Origin: Borreliella garinii | Lineage (GTDB): Bacteria > Spirochaetota > Spirochaetia > Borreliales > Borreliaceae | Reading direction: 5' to 3' | NCBI RefSeq assembly: GCF_001922545.1 | Contig: NZ_CP018744.1 | Location: 744,001-808,000 of the forward strand | Length of the DNA stretch: 64,000 nucleotides | In this document: positions 37,426 through 46,977 of the stretch, piece after piece | How the letters are laid out: each line of letters opens with the position of its first letter | Position numbering within the stretch: the first letter of the stretch is position 1 | Notes under the pieces: model-generated | What the model was told of the DNA's origin: nothing | Database searches by the model: none | What the model saw: the letters and a program-made list of their open reading frames with translations, nothing else | Translations under genes and position numbers: made by a program

Positions 37426-39081
37426 ATGGAAAATCAAAAAGATTTACAAGAAAATTATTTGAAAGTACTTGAAAGAGTAGAACTTGGAAGTCGTGTTTCT
37501 GGGACGGTTGTTAACATTATGAAGGATTATGTTCTAGTAGATATTGGTTATAAATCGGAAGGCTTTATTAAAATTGAAGAATTTGAAAATGTTCCCAAGA
37601 TTGGCGATAAACTTGAAGCAATCGTTGTAAGAATAGGCGGAGAATTGGGCCTGATTTTAAGTGTTGAAAAGCTTGATTCTTTAAATTTTCAAGATAAAGT
37701 AGATGAATATATTAAAAATAAAAAAGTAATAAAAGGTAAAGTTTTGGCTGAACTTGCAAATGGCTATAAGATTCAAATTAATGAAAATGTTTCTGGCTTT
37801 ATGCCTTTTTATTTAAGCTCCAAATCTAAGGATGAAAAATTAAAAAGAGGTCTTATTGTTGAATTTTATATTCTTGAAGCAAGCGAATCGGACGGCTTGA
37901 GACTTATTCTTGATAGACGCACTTTAGAAAGAGAAAGAGATCTTGCTAAGAGAATAGAGCTAGTAAGTTCTTATAACGAAGAAGATGTGGTTGATGGTGT
38001 GGTTGATCGCATTACAGAATATGGTGCAATTGTAAAAATTAAAAATTTTGTTACAGGAATTTTACATAAAAGAAATATTGCCTTTAATCAAGTTGAAAAT
38101 ATTGAAGATTTTGTTAGAGTTGGCGATAAATTAAAGTTGAAAATTATTAAGATAAATCCGCAAACAGGTAAAATGGAGTTATCTCTTAAGGCCCTAAAAG
38201 CAAATCCCTGGGATTCTGTAGATATTAAATATAAAATTGATAGCATTGTAAAAGGAAAGGTTGTAAAAATTTTGCCTTTTGGAGCTGTTATTGAGCTTGA
38301 TAGCGAATTGTCAGGATTTTTACATATAAGTAATTTTTCTTGGATAAGAGTAATAAAGAGTCCTCAAGAATTAATAAAACTTGGCCAGATGGTAGAAGTT
38401 AAGATTTTAGAGGTAGATAAAGAAAATCAAAAAATATCGTTGGGTATCAAGCAGATCAATGAGAATCCTTGGGAGAGATTAGCTGAGAAATACCCTATTG
38501 GAAAGGTTATTCAAGGGGTTGTTACTAATATTACAAAAACAGGTGCTTTTGTAAATATTGAAGAAGGCATAGATGCTTATGTGAGTAAGTTTGATATTTC
38601 TTGGCTTGAAGAGATTGATCCTGAAGAATATTTCAAGATAGGCGATTTAGTGAATGGTAAAGTGCTTGAGGTTGACAGACGAAAGAGAAATGTTAGATTA
38701 GGAATTAAGCAGTTAGAAGAGAGTCCTTGGGAAGATTTTTCTAAAAGTTATAAAAAAGGCGATGCTATTGAGGTTGAGATTGTAGAGAAAAAGTCAAAAG
38801 GCTTTCAAGTAAGAGTTTATAATAAAATAATGGGATTTATTAGTAAAATTCAGCTAGGAGATACAAAAGAATCCAGTTTAGAAACTTTTGAAAAATTAAG
38901 CATTGGAGATAAGCTCAAAGTGGTAATAACAAGTATTGATTCTAAAGACAGATCAGTGCTGCTTTCTTATAGGGAGTATGAAAATCAAAAATCAAGAGAA
39001 GAGATTTCTTCTTATTTATTTAAGGGTAACGATGAGGAATCTTATAAGCCATTTGAAAGTTTGTTAAAGAGGGATGAATAA
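37426..39081 (+). CDS. rpsA: 30S ribosomal protein S1
   Basis: 551 residues with six S1/OB repeats starting at about residues 17, 98, 187, 272, 359 and 443 (examples: GSRVSGTVVNIMKDYVLVDI and GKVIQGVVTNITKTGAFVNI). Binds mRNA at the ribosome and helps initiation on weak SD sites. The frame also allows GTG 37420, but AGAGAGAGG ends at 37420, so ATG 37426 is the start. Its last base is shared with the ATG of the next gene. Confidence 0.96.
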   Translation: MENQKDLQENYLKVLERVELGSRVSGTVVNIMKDYVLVDIGYKSEGFIKIEEFENVPKIGDKLEAIVVRIGGELGLILSVEKLDSLNFQDKVDEYIKNKKVIKGKVLAELANGYKIQINENVSGFMPFYLSSKSKDEKLKRGLIVEFYILEASESDGLRLILDRRTLERERDLAKRIELVSSYNEEDVVDGVVDRITEYGAIVKIKNFVTGILHKRNIAFNQVENIEDFVRVGDKLKLKIIKINPQTGKMELSLKALKANPWDSVDIKYKIDSIVKGKVVKILPFGAVIELDSELSGFLHISNFSWIRVIKSPQELIKLGQMVEVKILEVDKENQKISLGIKQINENPWERLAEKYPIGKVIQGVVTNITKTGAFVNIEEGIDAYVSKFDISWLEEIDPEEYFKIGDLVNGKVLEVDRRKRNVRLGIKQLEESPWEDFSKSYKKGDAIEVEIVEKKSKGFQVRVYNKIMGFISKIQLGDTKESSLETFEKLSIGDKLKVVITSIDSKDRSVLLSYREYENQKSREEISSYLFKGNDEESYKPFESLLKRDE

Positions 39082-39692
39082 TGACCAAGAACAATCTTTT
39101 GGTTTTCTTTATTGCTGTTATTTTTGTGTTTGTATCTGTTATTGTTGTTTTTTATAATTCTTTAGGCAAAGATTATGTAAAGAGTGGCGGAGAAATAGTA
39201 GAAAATCTTGAAAAAGATTTAAATGACTATTTAAAAGAAAATGATACCAAAGAAAGAGAAAAAATATCTCTTAGGATAAAGGAACTTATTTCAAAGGAAA
39301 AAGAAATTTCATCTTACTTTATTTCAAGGTTTTATTTGGCTAGAGCTTTCTATTTGCAAAGTCAAGCACAGTACGATGAGGCTATTAAGGATTTAGATAT
39401 TGTTATTAAGGCGAAAGGCATTGAGAGCGAAATTGCTTTTATTAATAAAGCCGCAGTTTATGAAAAAATGGGATTAAAAGAAGATGCTTTATTGGTTTAT
39501 GAGGAGCTTATTAATAGTACTAGTTTAGGCTTTTTAAAGGTGAGAGCTCTTTTGAGTAAGGCAATATTGATTGAGGAAAAAGATAAAGATCTTGCTGTAA
39601 AAGTATATGAAGAGATTGTTAAATTTCCGTATGAAAATAATTTATATATAAATATAGCAAATAATAAAATTTTAGAACTTAAGCAAAATTAA
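39081..39692 (+). CDS. Membrane-anchored TPR protein, unknown
   Basis: 203 residues: an N-terminal TM helix (about 5-27), an acidic/lysine-rich helical linker, then TPR-type helices (ISRFYLARAFYLQSQAQYDEAI; AFINKAAVYEKMGLKEDALLVYEEL). The topology recalls YfgM-like periplasmic TPR proteins, but no close match is claimed. The ATG shares one base with the rpsA stop (TAATG). First of three envelope genes tied to the cmk-rpsA operon. Corresponds to B31 BB0126 by order. Confidence 0.75.
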   Translation: MTKNNLLVFFIAVIFVFVSVIVVFYNSLGKDYVKSGGEIVENLEKDLNDYLKENDTKEREKISLRIKELISKEKEISSYFISRFYLARAFYLQSQAQYDEAIKDLDIVIKAKGIESEIAFINKAAVYEKMGLKEDALLVYEELINSTSLGFLKVRALLSKAILIEEKDKDLAVKVYEEIVKFPYENNLYINIANNKILELKQN

Positions 39693-39719
39693 TTTATATT
39701 TTTTGGGGGAGGTTTTATA

Positions 39720-40475
39720 ATTTTTTCCATCTTATGTTTTGTATTTTGTCTAGGGTTTTTTGGATGTGGTCTTGACAATATTTTAATACTTCCATCTCCA
39801 GAAAAGATTGATAATAGAATTTCAAGAGATTCTGTGGCTTTTTTTTTGCCAGCAGGTTATTTTTCTGATCAAGCAGCTGAAAAATTAAGGGGCTTTGATA
39901 TATATTACAAGTTTTATCCGGAAGGTGCCAATTATCATGTAAGCAGTTTTCGAAAAAGCGTTGAAAAAGATTTTGAAGCCTTAAAAGGTGTTTTTGACAA
40001 TGTTAGTGAATTTAATAATAGGGGGTTTTATAAAATAAATTTAAATCCTACTACTTATTCAGGTAAACCTGTTTTTAAATTAAATAAAGAATGGGTTGAC
40101 AGTAAATTGCCTTTATATTTTGAAATAAATTTTGGAGAATTAAGAAAAGATGTTCCTGGTGAGGCTTTTATTATTGTAAGAAATGGAAATACTTCTTCGT
40201 CCCCTGTTATTCTTGAGAAGCAAAACATATATAGATCCTACATTGAGAAAGGGGAATATATAGGTTTTTCAAAGTCTATTAAAAAGTCTAATCTTTTAGA
40301 TAAAGAGAAAAGACCAATTGATCTAAAGCATATAAATGACAATTTTTTTACAAAAGATATTGCTCCTAAATATAATTTAGCAATTTTTGTTATGGGTGTA
40401 GGCAGTATTGTTGACGATGCTTATAGCGTTCTTATTGATCTTGGGGATTTATCGGGATTTAGTTTATCTAGCTAG
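39720..40475 (+). CDS. Lipoprotein of unknown function, probable AUU start
   Basis: The first ordinary in-frame start with a possible role (GTG 39834) would give a protein with no export signal. The open frame continues upstream and encodes a hydrophobic stretch ending in a lipobox (FCLGFFGC) followed by GLDN. A very strong SD (GGGGGAGG, 39704-39711) is spaced about seven bases from ATT 39720 (and four from ATA 39717); no ATG, GTG or TTG lies between the SD and the lipobox in this frame. With ATT as start the product is 251 residues, Cys16 lipidated. Weak point: the n-region has no basic residue. The mature part has no motif I recognise. Corresponds to B31 BB0125. Confidence 0.75.
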   Translation: MFSILCFVFCLGFFGCGLDNILILPSPEKIDNRISRDSVAFFLPAGYFSDQAAEKLRGFDIYYKFYPEGANYHVSSFRKSVEKDFEALKGVFDNVSEFNNRGFYKINLNPTTYSGKPVFKLNKEWVDSKLPLYFEINFGELRKDVPGEAFIIVRNGNTSSSPVILEKQNIYRSYIEKGEYIGFSKSIKKSNLLDKEKRPIDLKHINDNFFTKDIAPKYNLAIFVMGVGSIVDDAYSVLIDLGDLSGFSLSS

Positions 40476-40494
40476 TTGGATTTAAGGGGTAAGT

Positions 40495-40773
40495 ATGATA
40501 GTATTTTTTTCTCATTTGATTTTAACAAACATTATTATTTCTTTTTTGGTAAGCTTTTTTGTTATGTTTTTAAACTTATTGAATTTTAAGTTTTTAGTAG
40601 TTTATTTAATAAGTTTTTTAGGTGGCATTTTATTTTTGTTTTTTATTCCTTTTTTCTATTCTGATTATTATGAAAGGCGAATAGATTTTATTTTTTATTT
40701 ATTTCCTATTTTGGGTTCAGTTATTTTAATAGGTTTGATTAAATTCTCTGAAAGAAATAAGAATGACTTGTAA
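40495..40773 (+). CDS. Small membrane protein, unknown
   Basis: 92 residues with three hydrophobic segments (about 3-27, 30-57 and 65-82) and a short basic tail (KFSERNKNDL). AAGGGG precedes ATG 40495. It closes the rpsA-TPR-lipoprotein-membrane protein run, 19 bases after the lipoprotein gene. No function can be assigned. Confidence 0.65.
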   Translation: MIVFFSHLILTNIIISFLVSFFVMFLNLLNFKFLVVYLISFLGGILFLFFIPFFYSDYYERRIDFIFYLFPILGSVILIGLIKFSERNKNDL

Positions 40774-40836
40774 AAGAATTATTTTCAAAAGGGCTAGGCA
40801 TTAACTTAGCTTTTAATATTTTTTATTAATATTTAA

Positions 40837-40993
40837 TATAATTTGTTGATAATCTTGTTAAAGAGAATGATGTTTGTTTTTAATGTAGTGGACTTATTAA
40901 TTAGATTGTTTTATTATATTCTTATAAAAGAGGGGATAATTTCCGCTATGTATTGTCATAGTGAGTAAGAGAGAAGGATAATAGGAGGTTGAT
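40837..40993 (+). promoter_or_regulatory. rpsB promoter -10 and long leader
   Basis: TATAAT at 40837-40842 lies 152 bases before the rpsB start. The leader contains a second AT-rich -10-like element (TATATT near 40915) and a strong SD AGGAGG at 40983-40988. rpsB leaders in many bacteria bind S2 for autogenous control; a defined structure cannot be drawn with confidence here. Confidence 0.35.
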
Positions 40994-41782
40994 TTGGCAA
41001 TTATTACGATGAAGAGCTTGTTAGAGGCTGGAGTTCATTTTGGGCATCAGGTAAAAAGGCTTGATCCTAGGATGAAAAGATTTATTTTTTCTGAGAGAAA
41101 TGAAATACATATTTTAGATCTTCAAAAGACTTTACAGGGAATTAAAGATTCTTATGAGCTTGTTCAAAGGGTGATAAAAGATGGCAAAAAGGTTCTTTTT
41201 GTTGGAACCAAAAAGCAAGCTAGTGAGATAATCGAACAAGAAGCAAGAAGAAGTGATATGCCATATGTTAACAATAGATGGCTTGGGGGGATGCTTTCTA
41301 ATTTCAATACAATTAGAAAATCTGTTCAAAAATTAAAAAAACTAGAAAAGATGGAAGTTGATGGAACTTTTGACATGATAAGCAAGAAAGAGATTTCGCA
41401 ACTTAATCGTGAAAAATTTAAGTTAGCTAAAAATTTAACAGGCATCAAAGACATGGAAACGCTTCCTGGCGCTATTTTTATCATTGATCCTAAGCGAGAG
41501 CAAATAGCTATTAATGAAGCTAGAAAATTAAAAATTCCCATTATTTCTGTGGTTGATACAAATTGTAATCCAGATGTTATTGATTGTCCAATTCCTGGGA
41601 ATGATGATGCAATTCGTTCTGTTGCTTTGTTTACCAAAATAATATCTGATGCTATTTTAGAAAGCGATAAAGAGGTTGGTATTCAAATAATTGAAAATTT
41701 GAATGAAGAAGATTTGATGAAAGAAATTGAAATTAAAAATGATAAAAGTGATTCTATTGAAGAAAGGAGGAGTAATTCATGA
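40994..41782 (+). CDS. rpsB: 30S ribosomal protein S2
   Basis: 262 residues. Starts at TTG 40994 with AGGAGG five bases upstream. Motifs: [55 protein letters not shown] and [22 protein letters not shown], all standard for S2. First gene of the rpsB-tsf-frr-uppS-cdsA-rseP operon; the tsf ATG overlaps its stop. Confidence 0.97.
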   Translation: MAIITMKSLLEAGVHFGHQVKRLDPRMKRFIFSERNEIHILDLQKTLQGIKDSYELVQRVIKDGKKVLFVGTKKQASEIIEQEARRSDMPYVNNRWLGGMLSNFNTIRKSVQKLKKLEKMEVDGTFDMISKKEISQLNREKFKLAKNLTGIKDMETLPGAIFIIDPKREQIAINEARKLKIPIISVVDTNCNPDVIDCPIPGNDDAIRSVALFTKIISDAILESDKEVGIQIIENLNEEDLMKEIEIKNDKSDSIEERRSNS

Positions 41783-42618
41783 ACATTATTAGTCCTCAAG
41801 ATGTAAAAAGGCTTAGAGAAGAAACCAATGCTGGTTTTGGAGATTGTAAGAAAGCTTTGTCTGCTGCTGGTGGAGACTTTGAATTAGCTAAAAAAAAGCT
41901 TAGAGAAATGGGAATTGCATCTGCTGAGAAAAGACTTGACCGAGATGCAAAAGAAGGTAGAGTATTCTCATATTCAAACAATATTCATGCTGGACTTTTG
42001 CTTGTTTCTTGTGAAACAGACTTTGTTGCCTTAAATCATAATTTTGTTAATTTGGGAAATTCTTTAATTAAGGAATTAGTAGAGAGTGGAAGGAGTTCTC
42101 TGACCGCTTCTCAAGAGTTAGAGCTTAAAAATTTAGCAGCTACGATAAAAGAAAATATTCAGGTTAAAAAAATTTTTATTACTGAAATTCAATCTAATGA
42201 ATTTGTAAAAATTTATTTGCATGGTGAACAATCTAAGATAGGTGTTTTGGTTAAATTAAAGGTAGATGACTTTTCTAAAACTGAAGATAAAATGTTTCAA
42301 AATTTTGCTATGGATTTAGCTTTACATGTGGCTGCGTTTGCTCCTATTTATTTAGGAAATGACGATATTTGTCCAAATTATATTAAAGAGCAAGAAGAGA
42401 TATTTGCCAAACAATTAGAATTTAGTGGTAAGTCAGAAAGCATACTAAAAGGTATAGTTGCAGGAAAAATAAAAAAACATCTTGCTGAAATTTCTCTTCT
42501 TGAACAAAGTTTTGTAAAAAATGATAAAGTCACTGTTAGGGAAATGTTGGAAGAGATTTCCAAAGCAATTTCAAGCAAGATAGAAATAGTTGAGTTTAAG
42601 TATTTAAGAATAGGGTAG
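41779..42618 (+). CDS. tsf: Elongation factor Ts
   Basis: 279 residues. Nucleotide-exchange factor for EF-Tu. N-terminal UBA-like [19 protein letters not shown] and the core TDFVA-type segment ([15 protein letters not shown]) are clear. ATG 41779 overlaps the rpsB stop (ATGA), with the SD GAAAGGAGG inside the end of rpsB, indicating coupled translation and balanced synthesis. Confidence 0.97.
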   Translation: MNIISPQDVKRLREETNAGFGDCKKALSAAGGDFELAKKKLREMGIASAEKRLDRDAKEGRVFSYSNNIHAGLLLVSCETDFVALNHNFVNLGNSLIKELVESGRSSLTASQELELKNLAATIKENIQVKKIFITEIQSNEFVKIYLHGEQSKIGVLVKLKVDDFSKTEDKMFQNFAMDLALHVAAFAPIYLGNDDICPNYIKEQEEIFAKQLEFSGKSESILKGIVAGKIKKHLAEISLLEQSFVKNDKVTVREMLEEISKAISSKIEIVEFKYLRIG

Positions 42619-42655
42619 ATAATCTACTGCCTTTTATCAGCAAGGAGGAGTTTAT

Positions 42656-43210
42656 ATGGAAGATTATAAGGCTTTTCTAGATGAAAAGATGAGCAAGGTT
42701 CTTTTATCGCTTGATAATGAATATAAAACATTAAGAACAGGTAGAATTAGTAGTAATGTTTTTGATAAAATTTTTATTCAATACCATGGTCAAAAAACGC
42801 CCATAACTCAAGTCTCAAGCATCAGAATTCCTGAAGCAAGGCTTGTTGTTATTCAACCTTGGGATAAAACCATTTTGAATAAGATAGAACAAGCCATACT
42901 TAATTCTGATCTTTCTATGAACCCTTCAAGTGATGGTTCTGTTATTAGAATCAAGGTTCCAGCCTTAACCAATGAAAGGCGGCAAGATATTGTAAAGCAT
43001 GCCAAAAAAATAGCAGAGGAACATAAAGTTTCAACTAGAAATATACGACAGGATTTAAACAATAAGGTTAAAAAGCAAGAAAAAGAATCGGAAATCACAG
43101 AGGACAATTTAAAAAGAATTTTAGATGATATTCAGAAATCTATAGATATTTATATTAAAAGGATAGATACGATTTTAGAATCTAAAATCCAAGAAATAAT
43201 GGAAGTTTAA
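42656..43210 (+). CDS. frr: Ribosome recycling factor
   Basis: 184 residues, standard RRF length. Landmarks: [14 protein letters not shown], the [19 protein letters not shown] segment and the C-terminal helix with [24 protein letters not shown]. Splits post-termination ribosomes with EF-G. SD AAGGAGGAG precedes ATG 42656. In most bacteria pyrH lies between tsf and frr; here only 37 bases separate them. Confidence 0.97.
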   Translation: MEDYKAFLDEKMSKVLLSLDNEYKTLRTGRISSNVFDKIFIQYHGQKTPITQVSSIRIPEARLVVIQPWDKTILNKIEQAILNSDLSMNPSSDGSVIRIKVPALTNERRQDIVKHAKKIAEEHKVSTRNIRQDLNNKVKKQEKESEITEDNLKRILDDIQKSIDIYIKRIDTILESKIQEIMEV

Positions 43211-43214
43211 AGCC

Positions 43215-43907
43215 ATGAATAAAAATTCTCTTCCAAGTCATGTTGGAATCATCATGGATGGCAATAGAAGGTGGGCTTTAGGCAAAGGATTATCCTCTTT
43301 GGAAGGTTATGAAGAGGGGCTTAAAAGAGCAAAAGAAATAGTTAAGCATTCTTTAAAGGTAGGTATCAAATATTTATCTTTTTATGTATTCTCTACTGAG
43401 AATTGGAAAAGAGATGATTGCGAGATAGAAAAGTTAATGTTTTTAATTACTCACTATTTGAGGGCCGAATTTAATTTTTACAAAAAAAATGGAATAAAAA
43501 TAATAGTTTCAGGAGATGTTGAGTCTTTAGGTGAAGAAGTAAGAAGTTCAATAAAAGATTCTGTTAGCTTTTCTAAAAATTTTAACAATCTTATTTTAAA
43601 TTTAGCAATCAATTATGGGGGCCGCAATGAAATACTTAGAGCTGTTAGAAAATTTGTTTCAAGTGATTTTGATTTAGAGTCTTTAAATGAGAATGCTTTT
43701 TCCAATTTTTTGGATAATCCAGAGCTGCCTGATATTGATCTTTTAATACGTACGGGCGGGAATATTAGAATAAGCAATTTTTTCTTATGGAGGATTGCTT
43801 ATTCTGAATTAATTTTTTCAAATGTTTTGTGGCCCGAATATTATGGCAATAGGTACAGTAAGGATTTGGAATGTTTTCAACTTAGAGGGAGAAATTTTGG
43901 GAGATGA
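43215..43907 (+). CDS. uppS: Undecaprenyl diphosphate synthase (cis-prenyltransferase)
   Basis: 230 residues. Adds isopentenyl units to farnesyl diphosphate to make the C55 carrier for cell-wall precursors. Motifs: [11 protein letters not shown] with catalytic D15, [23 protein letters not shown], and the [20 protein letters not shown] signature. Four bases after frr. In Borrelia the isoprene units come from the mevalonate pathway. Confidence 0.96.
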   Translation: MNKNSLPSHVGIIMDGNRRWALGKGLSSLEGYEEGLKRAKEIVKHSLKVGIKYLSFYVFSTENWKRDDCEIEKLMFLITHYLRAEFNFYKKNGIKIIVSGDVESLGEEVRSSIKDSVSFSKNFNNLILNLAINYGGRNEILRAVRKFVSSDFDLESLNENAFSNFLDNPELPDIDLLIRTGGNIRISNFFLWRIAYSELIFSNVLWPEYYGNRYSKDLECFQLRGRNFGR

Positions 43908-43908
43908 T

Positions 43909-44754
43909 TTGTTGAGCAAGGGTAAGAGATTCGCTTTTTTTGCAAGATTGGGAACATTTCTATTTTTCGTTCCTCTGATTTTATTTTTAATATTTTTAGA
44001 TTTTAAAAATTATTTATTTCTTAATATTTTAATTTTTATATTTAGTGGTTTTGCGGCAAAAGAAGTTAATGATTTATTAAAATTTAAATCGTCAGGACTT
44101 TCGGGTATATTATCTTTTTTTTTAGGATTTGTTCCTCCAATTTTAACATATATTCACTTCAATGTTTTTTATTTAGGCATGAATGTGGTATATTACTTGG
44201 TTATAGCGTTAGTGTTTAGCAATTGGATTGTTAATTTAGTGTTTATTAAAGAACATGAGATTGGAAACTTTTTATCTCAAGCAACGTCAATACTTTTTAT
44301 ACTTATATATCCTGGGGTATTAATGTCTTTTATAGTTTCTATTACAACTTTGCCCAAGGCTCCATTTTTAATGTTAATACTTTTTGCTATGGTAAGTGGA
44401 AACGATACTTTTGCATATCTTTTTGGCTATTTTTTTGGAAAAAATAGCTATCGTCCTACTATTATTAGTCCAAATAAGACATTAATGGGTTTTTTTGGGG
44501 GTATTTTATTTTCTGTGTTTACTGCTATATTCGCGGTAGTTTTTAAATTAATAAATTTAAGTTATGGGGAATCTATTATTTTTGGCATTTTGATTGGAGT
44601 TTTTACTATTATTGGAGATTTGTTTGAATCTGGATTAAAGCGAAGTGCTGGAGTAAAAGATTCTGGGAAAATCATTCCTGGTAGAGGTGGAGCTCTTGAT
44701 TCGATTGATTCTTTTCTTTTGACAGGCCCGATATTTTATTTATACTTATCTTAG
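43909..44754 (+). CDS. cdsA: Phosphatidate cytidylyltransferase
   Basis: 281-residue multi-pass membrane enzyme making CDP-diacylglycerol. The CDS signature region is SGLKRSAGVKDSGKIIPGRGGALDSIDS; compared with the usual S.(L)KR..(G)(V)KD.G..(I)PGHGG..DR.D, the His after PG is Arg and the Arg after the final Asp is Ser. The frame is open back to 43822, but a start there lies inside uppS with no SD; TTG 43909 (or 43912) follows GGGAG (43899-43903) at 5-8 bases. About 7-8 TM helices are visible. Confidence 0.92.
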   Translation: MLSKGKRFAFFARLGTFLFFVPLILFLIFLDFKNYLFLNILIFIFSGFAAKEVNDLLKFKSSGLSGILSFFLGFVPPILTYIHFNVFYLGMNVVYYLVIALVFSNWIVNLVFIKEHEIGNFLSQATSILFILIYPGVLMSFIVSITTLPKAPFLMLILFAMVSGNDTFAYLFGYFFGKNSYRPTIISPNKTLMGFFGGILFSVFTAIFAVVFKLINLSYGESIIFGILIGVFTIIGDLFESGLKRSAGVKDSGKIIPGRGGALDSIDSFLLTGPIFYLYLS

Positions 44755-44775
44755 TGATTTTTGGAGGGAATTTTT

Positions 44776-46077
44776 ATGTATATTCTTTTTAGTGTACTGG
44801 CTCTTAGTTTTATAATATTTATTCATGAGTTAGGGCACTTTTTATTTGCTAAACTTTTTAAAGTTAAGGTTGAAGTTTTTTCTATAGGTATAGGTCCTAG
44901 CATATTAAAGTTTAAAATTAATAATACTGAGTATAGACTTTCTCCAATCCTTCTAGGAGGATATTGCAAGCTTAAAGGATTTGATCACTTGGAAAAGGAG
45001 CTTAAGGCAAATAAAGAATTAGAAGCAGATAAAGATTCTTTGTTTGGAATTTCTCATTTTAAAAAAATTTTAATATATTTTGCAGGTCCTTTATTTAATT
45101 TGATTTTTTCATTTATTGTTTTCATTTTTATAAGCATGATGGGTGTTATATATTTTGACTATTCTTCAAAGGTTAGTATTTTAAATAAAAATTCTTTTTT
45201 AAAAGATAAATTTAGAGATGGCGATATTATATTAAAAGTTAATAATAAAAAAATTGAATATTTCTCTGATTTGAGAAATAGTATTCCAGAGGGAAAATCT
45301 ACAGTTACATTTGATGTTTTAAGAGGAAAAGAAAATATTACTTTTGAAGAGACTGTTAGTTCGAAAGATTTTTTAAAAGAAATTGGTCCTTGGGTTGATC
45401 TTGTGATAGCAGATGTAGTTTTAAATTCGCCTGCTAAGATTGCAGGAATGAAATCGGGCGATAAAATAATTAGCGTTGATAATATTCTTTTGAAAAATAA
45501 AAGAGATTTAGATGATTTGCTTAAGAATTTAAATTCAGATGTTGTAGAGATTGAGTTTTCTAGGAATGGAGAAATTTTTTCTTCAAAATTGGTATTTCAG
45601 GATAAAAATAAAATGATTGGCATATATTTTGCACCGCCTTCAAAAAGGATAATTAAAGAAGACAATGTTTTAAACGCCGTTAAAAATTCTTTTTTTAAAG
45701 TTGTAAATGCTTTGCAAGACATTTTATATTCAATTTTTTTATTGGTAACAAATTTTTTAAATACTTCTAAGAGTGTATCAGGCCCTGTTGGAATTGTAGG
45801 CATTCTCTCTTCATCCTATTCTTTGGGATTATTGTATTGGATTAATAGTATTTCTGTTTTGAGCTTAATTCTTGCTGGTATGAATCTGTTTTTTATTGTA
45901 ATACCTGTTTTTGATGGGGGACAAATTTTTATAAGCTTTATTGAACTTTTACGTGGAAAAAGATTTAAGGCCAAAACCATTTATTCTTTTTATAGCTTTG
46001 GTATTTTTTTAGCGCTTTTTCTTTTTGGCTTAGGCCTTTTTAACGATTTGAAGGGGTTTTTACATATATTAAATTAA
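44776..46077 (+). CDS. rseP: Site-2 membrane metalloprotease RseP
   Basis: 433 residues. Intramembrane zinc protease: HELGH (zinc ligands and catalytic Glu) at about residues 17-21 in TM1 and the third-ligand PVFDGGQI motif in the C-terminal half. Two PDZ-like domains lie between (about 125-200, less complete, and 205-285, with [19 protein letters not shown]). A TTG at 44761 is in frame, but the SD GGAGG lies downstream of it, so ATG 44776 is the start. Substrates in Borrelia are not evident here. It ends 4 bases into the opposing hemolysin III gene. Confidence 0.95.
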   Translation: MYILFSVLALSFIIFIHELGHFLFAKLFKVKVEVFSIGIGPSILKFKINNTEYRLSPILLGGYCKLKGFDHLEKELKANKELEADKDSLFGISHFKKILIYFAGPLFNLIFSFIVFIFISMMGVIYFDYSSKVSILNKNSFLKDKFRDGDIILKVNNKKIEYFSDLRNSIPEGKSTVTFDVLRGKENITFEETVSSKDFLKEIGPWVDLVIADVVLNSPAKIAGMKSGDKIISVDNILLKNKRDLDDLLKNLNSDVVEIEFSRNGEIFSSKLVFQDKNKMIGIYFAPPSKRIIKEDNVLNAVKNSFFKVVNALQDILYSIFLLVTNFLNTSKSVSGPVGIVGILSSSYSLGLLYWINSISVLSLILAGMNLFFIVIPVFDGGQIFISFIELLRGKRFKAKTIYSFYSFGIFLALFLFGLGLFNDLKGFLHILN

Positions 46078-46775
46078 AAATTAGAAATGTATTTTAACAT
46101 AAGCCAAAAGTGAGATGCTGATGCGATTATTATTAATATATGAAATACATCGTGCATTTTCATGTTAATTATTGGATTAAATTTTTTACTTAATATGTAT
46201 ACTATTCCGCCTATTGTATATACGATTCCACCAAAAATTAGCCAAAAAAATCCTTTTACGCTAAGGGCCTTGTAAATGGGCTGGATTTTAAAAAGGATGA
46301 GCCATCCCATGATTATAAATATAAATCCATTAAACCATCCAGGGCTATTTGTAAATATTGCTTTGAAAATAACTCCGATTATAGCTAGACTCCACACTAT
46401 ACATAAGATTATTAGTCCTGATTTGTTTGGTACAAGGATTGCGCATGCAGGAGTATATGTTCCTGCTATTAAAATAAATATTGAAATATGATCAAATTTT
46501 CTAAATATTTTTTTTATCTTACTTCCTTTTGGAAATATGTGGTAAAGAGTGCTCATTGAATATAATAGAGTCATTGAAAATCCGTAAATAAAAAATACAA
46601 GTATATGTAAATCTTTTTTTTTAAGAGCGGATATTGTAATAAGAATTGTTGTTCCAATTATAGACAAAATAATTCCAAAAAGATGCGATATAGAACTAAA
46701 AAGTTCATTCTTTGGTATTTTGCTTGTATTAATATTACTTAATAAGTACTTTTTAAGTTTGTTTTCTGTAAGCAC
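46074..46775 (-). CDS. Hemolysin III / PAQR-family membrane protein
   Basis: 233 residues with seven hydrophobic helices and the PAQR residues: SHLFGI near the N-terminus, [29 protein letters not shown] and a C-terminal [19 protein letters not shown] motif. The conserved Ser, Asp and three His are those thought to bind metal in this superfamily. The biochemical role of bacterial members is unclear. It starts at GTG 46775 with GGAGG seven bases upstream. Convergent with rseP, overlapping by 4 bases. Confidence 0.9.
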   Translation of the reverse strand: MLTENKLKKYLLSNINTSKIPKNELFSSISHLFGIILSIIGTTILITISALKKKDLHILVFFIYGFSMTLLYSMSTLYHIFPKGSKIKKIFRKFDHISIFILIAGTYTPACAILVPNKSGLIILCIVWSLAIIGVIFKAIFTNSPGWFNGFIFIIMGWLILFKIQPIYKALSVKGFFWLIFGGIVYTIGGIVYILSKKFNPIINMKMHDVFHILIIIASASHFWLMLKYISNF

Positions 46776-46932
46776 AAATCTGCCTCCGTTTGATCATTTA
46801 TTTATAAAAAATATATAATACATTACTTTAATTGTTAGTTTTTCTCAAGATTAAATTAATCTTACTTGATTTATCTAGTCTTATTATTTAGATTGTTTCA
46901 TAAGTAAAGTTTTTTTTTTGTAAAAAAAGCTT

Positions 46933-46938
46933 TATAAT
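46933..46938 (+). promoter_or_regulatory. -10 box before malX
   Basis: TATAAT at 46933-46938 follows a T10 and A7 tract; no consensus -35. It would give a leader of about 32 bases with SD GGAGAGG before ATG 46978. Confidence 0.4.
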
Positions 46939-46977
46939 AAATAGTGTTTACTGAAATTAGCATTGGAGAGGCTTAGC

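Noticed and set aside
39702-39704. TTG 39702 as start of the lipoprotein gene
   Set aside because: It lies directly upstream of and merges with the SD, has no SD of its own and would add an acidic n-region.
40787-40825. Terminator before rpsB (AAAAGGGCTAGG / CTTAGCTTTT)
   Set aside because: The arms pair only with a bulge and a G-U pair; the T tract is interrupted. Possible but not supported enough to list.
43822-43908. Longer cdsA start inside uppS
   Set aside because: The 29 extra residues are read from uppS coding sequence in another frame, show no family match and have no SD.
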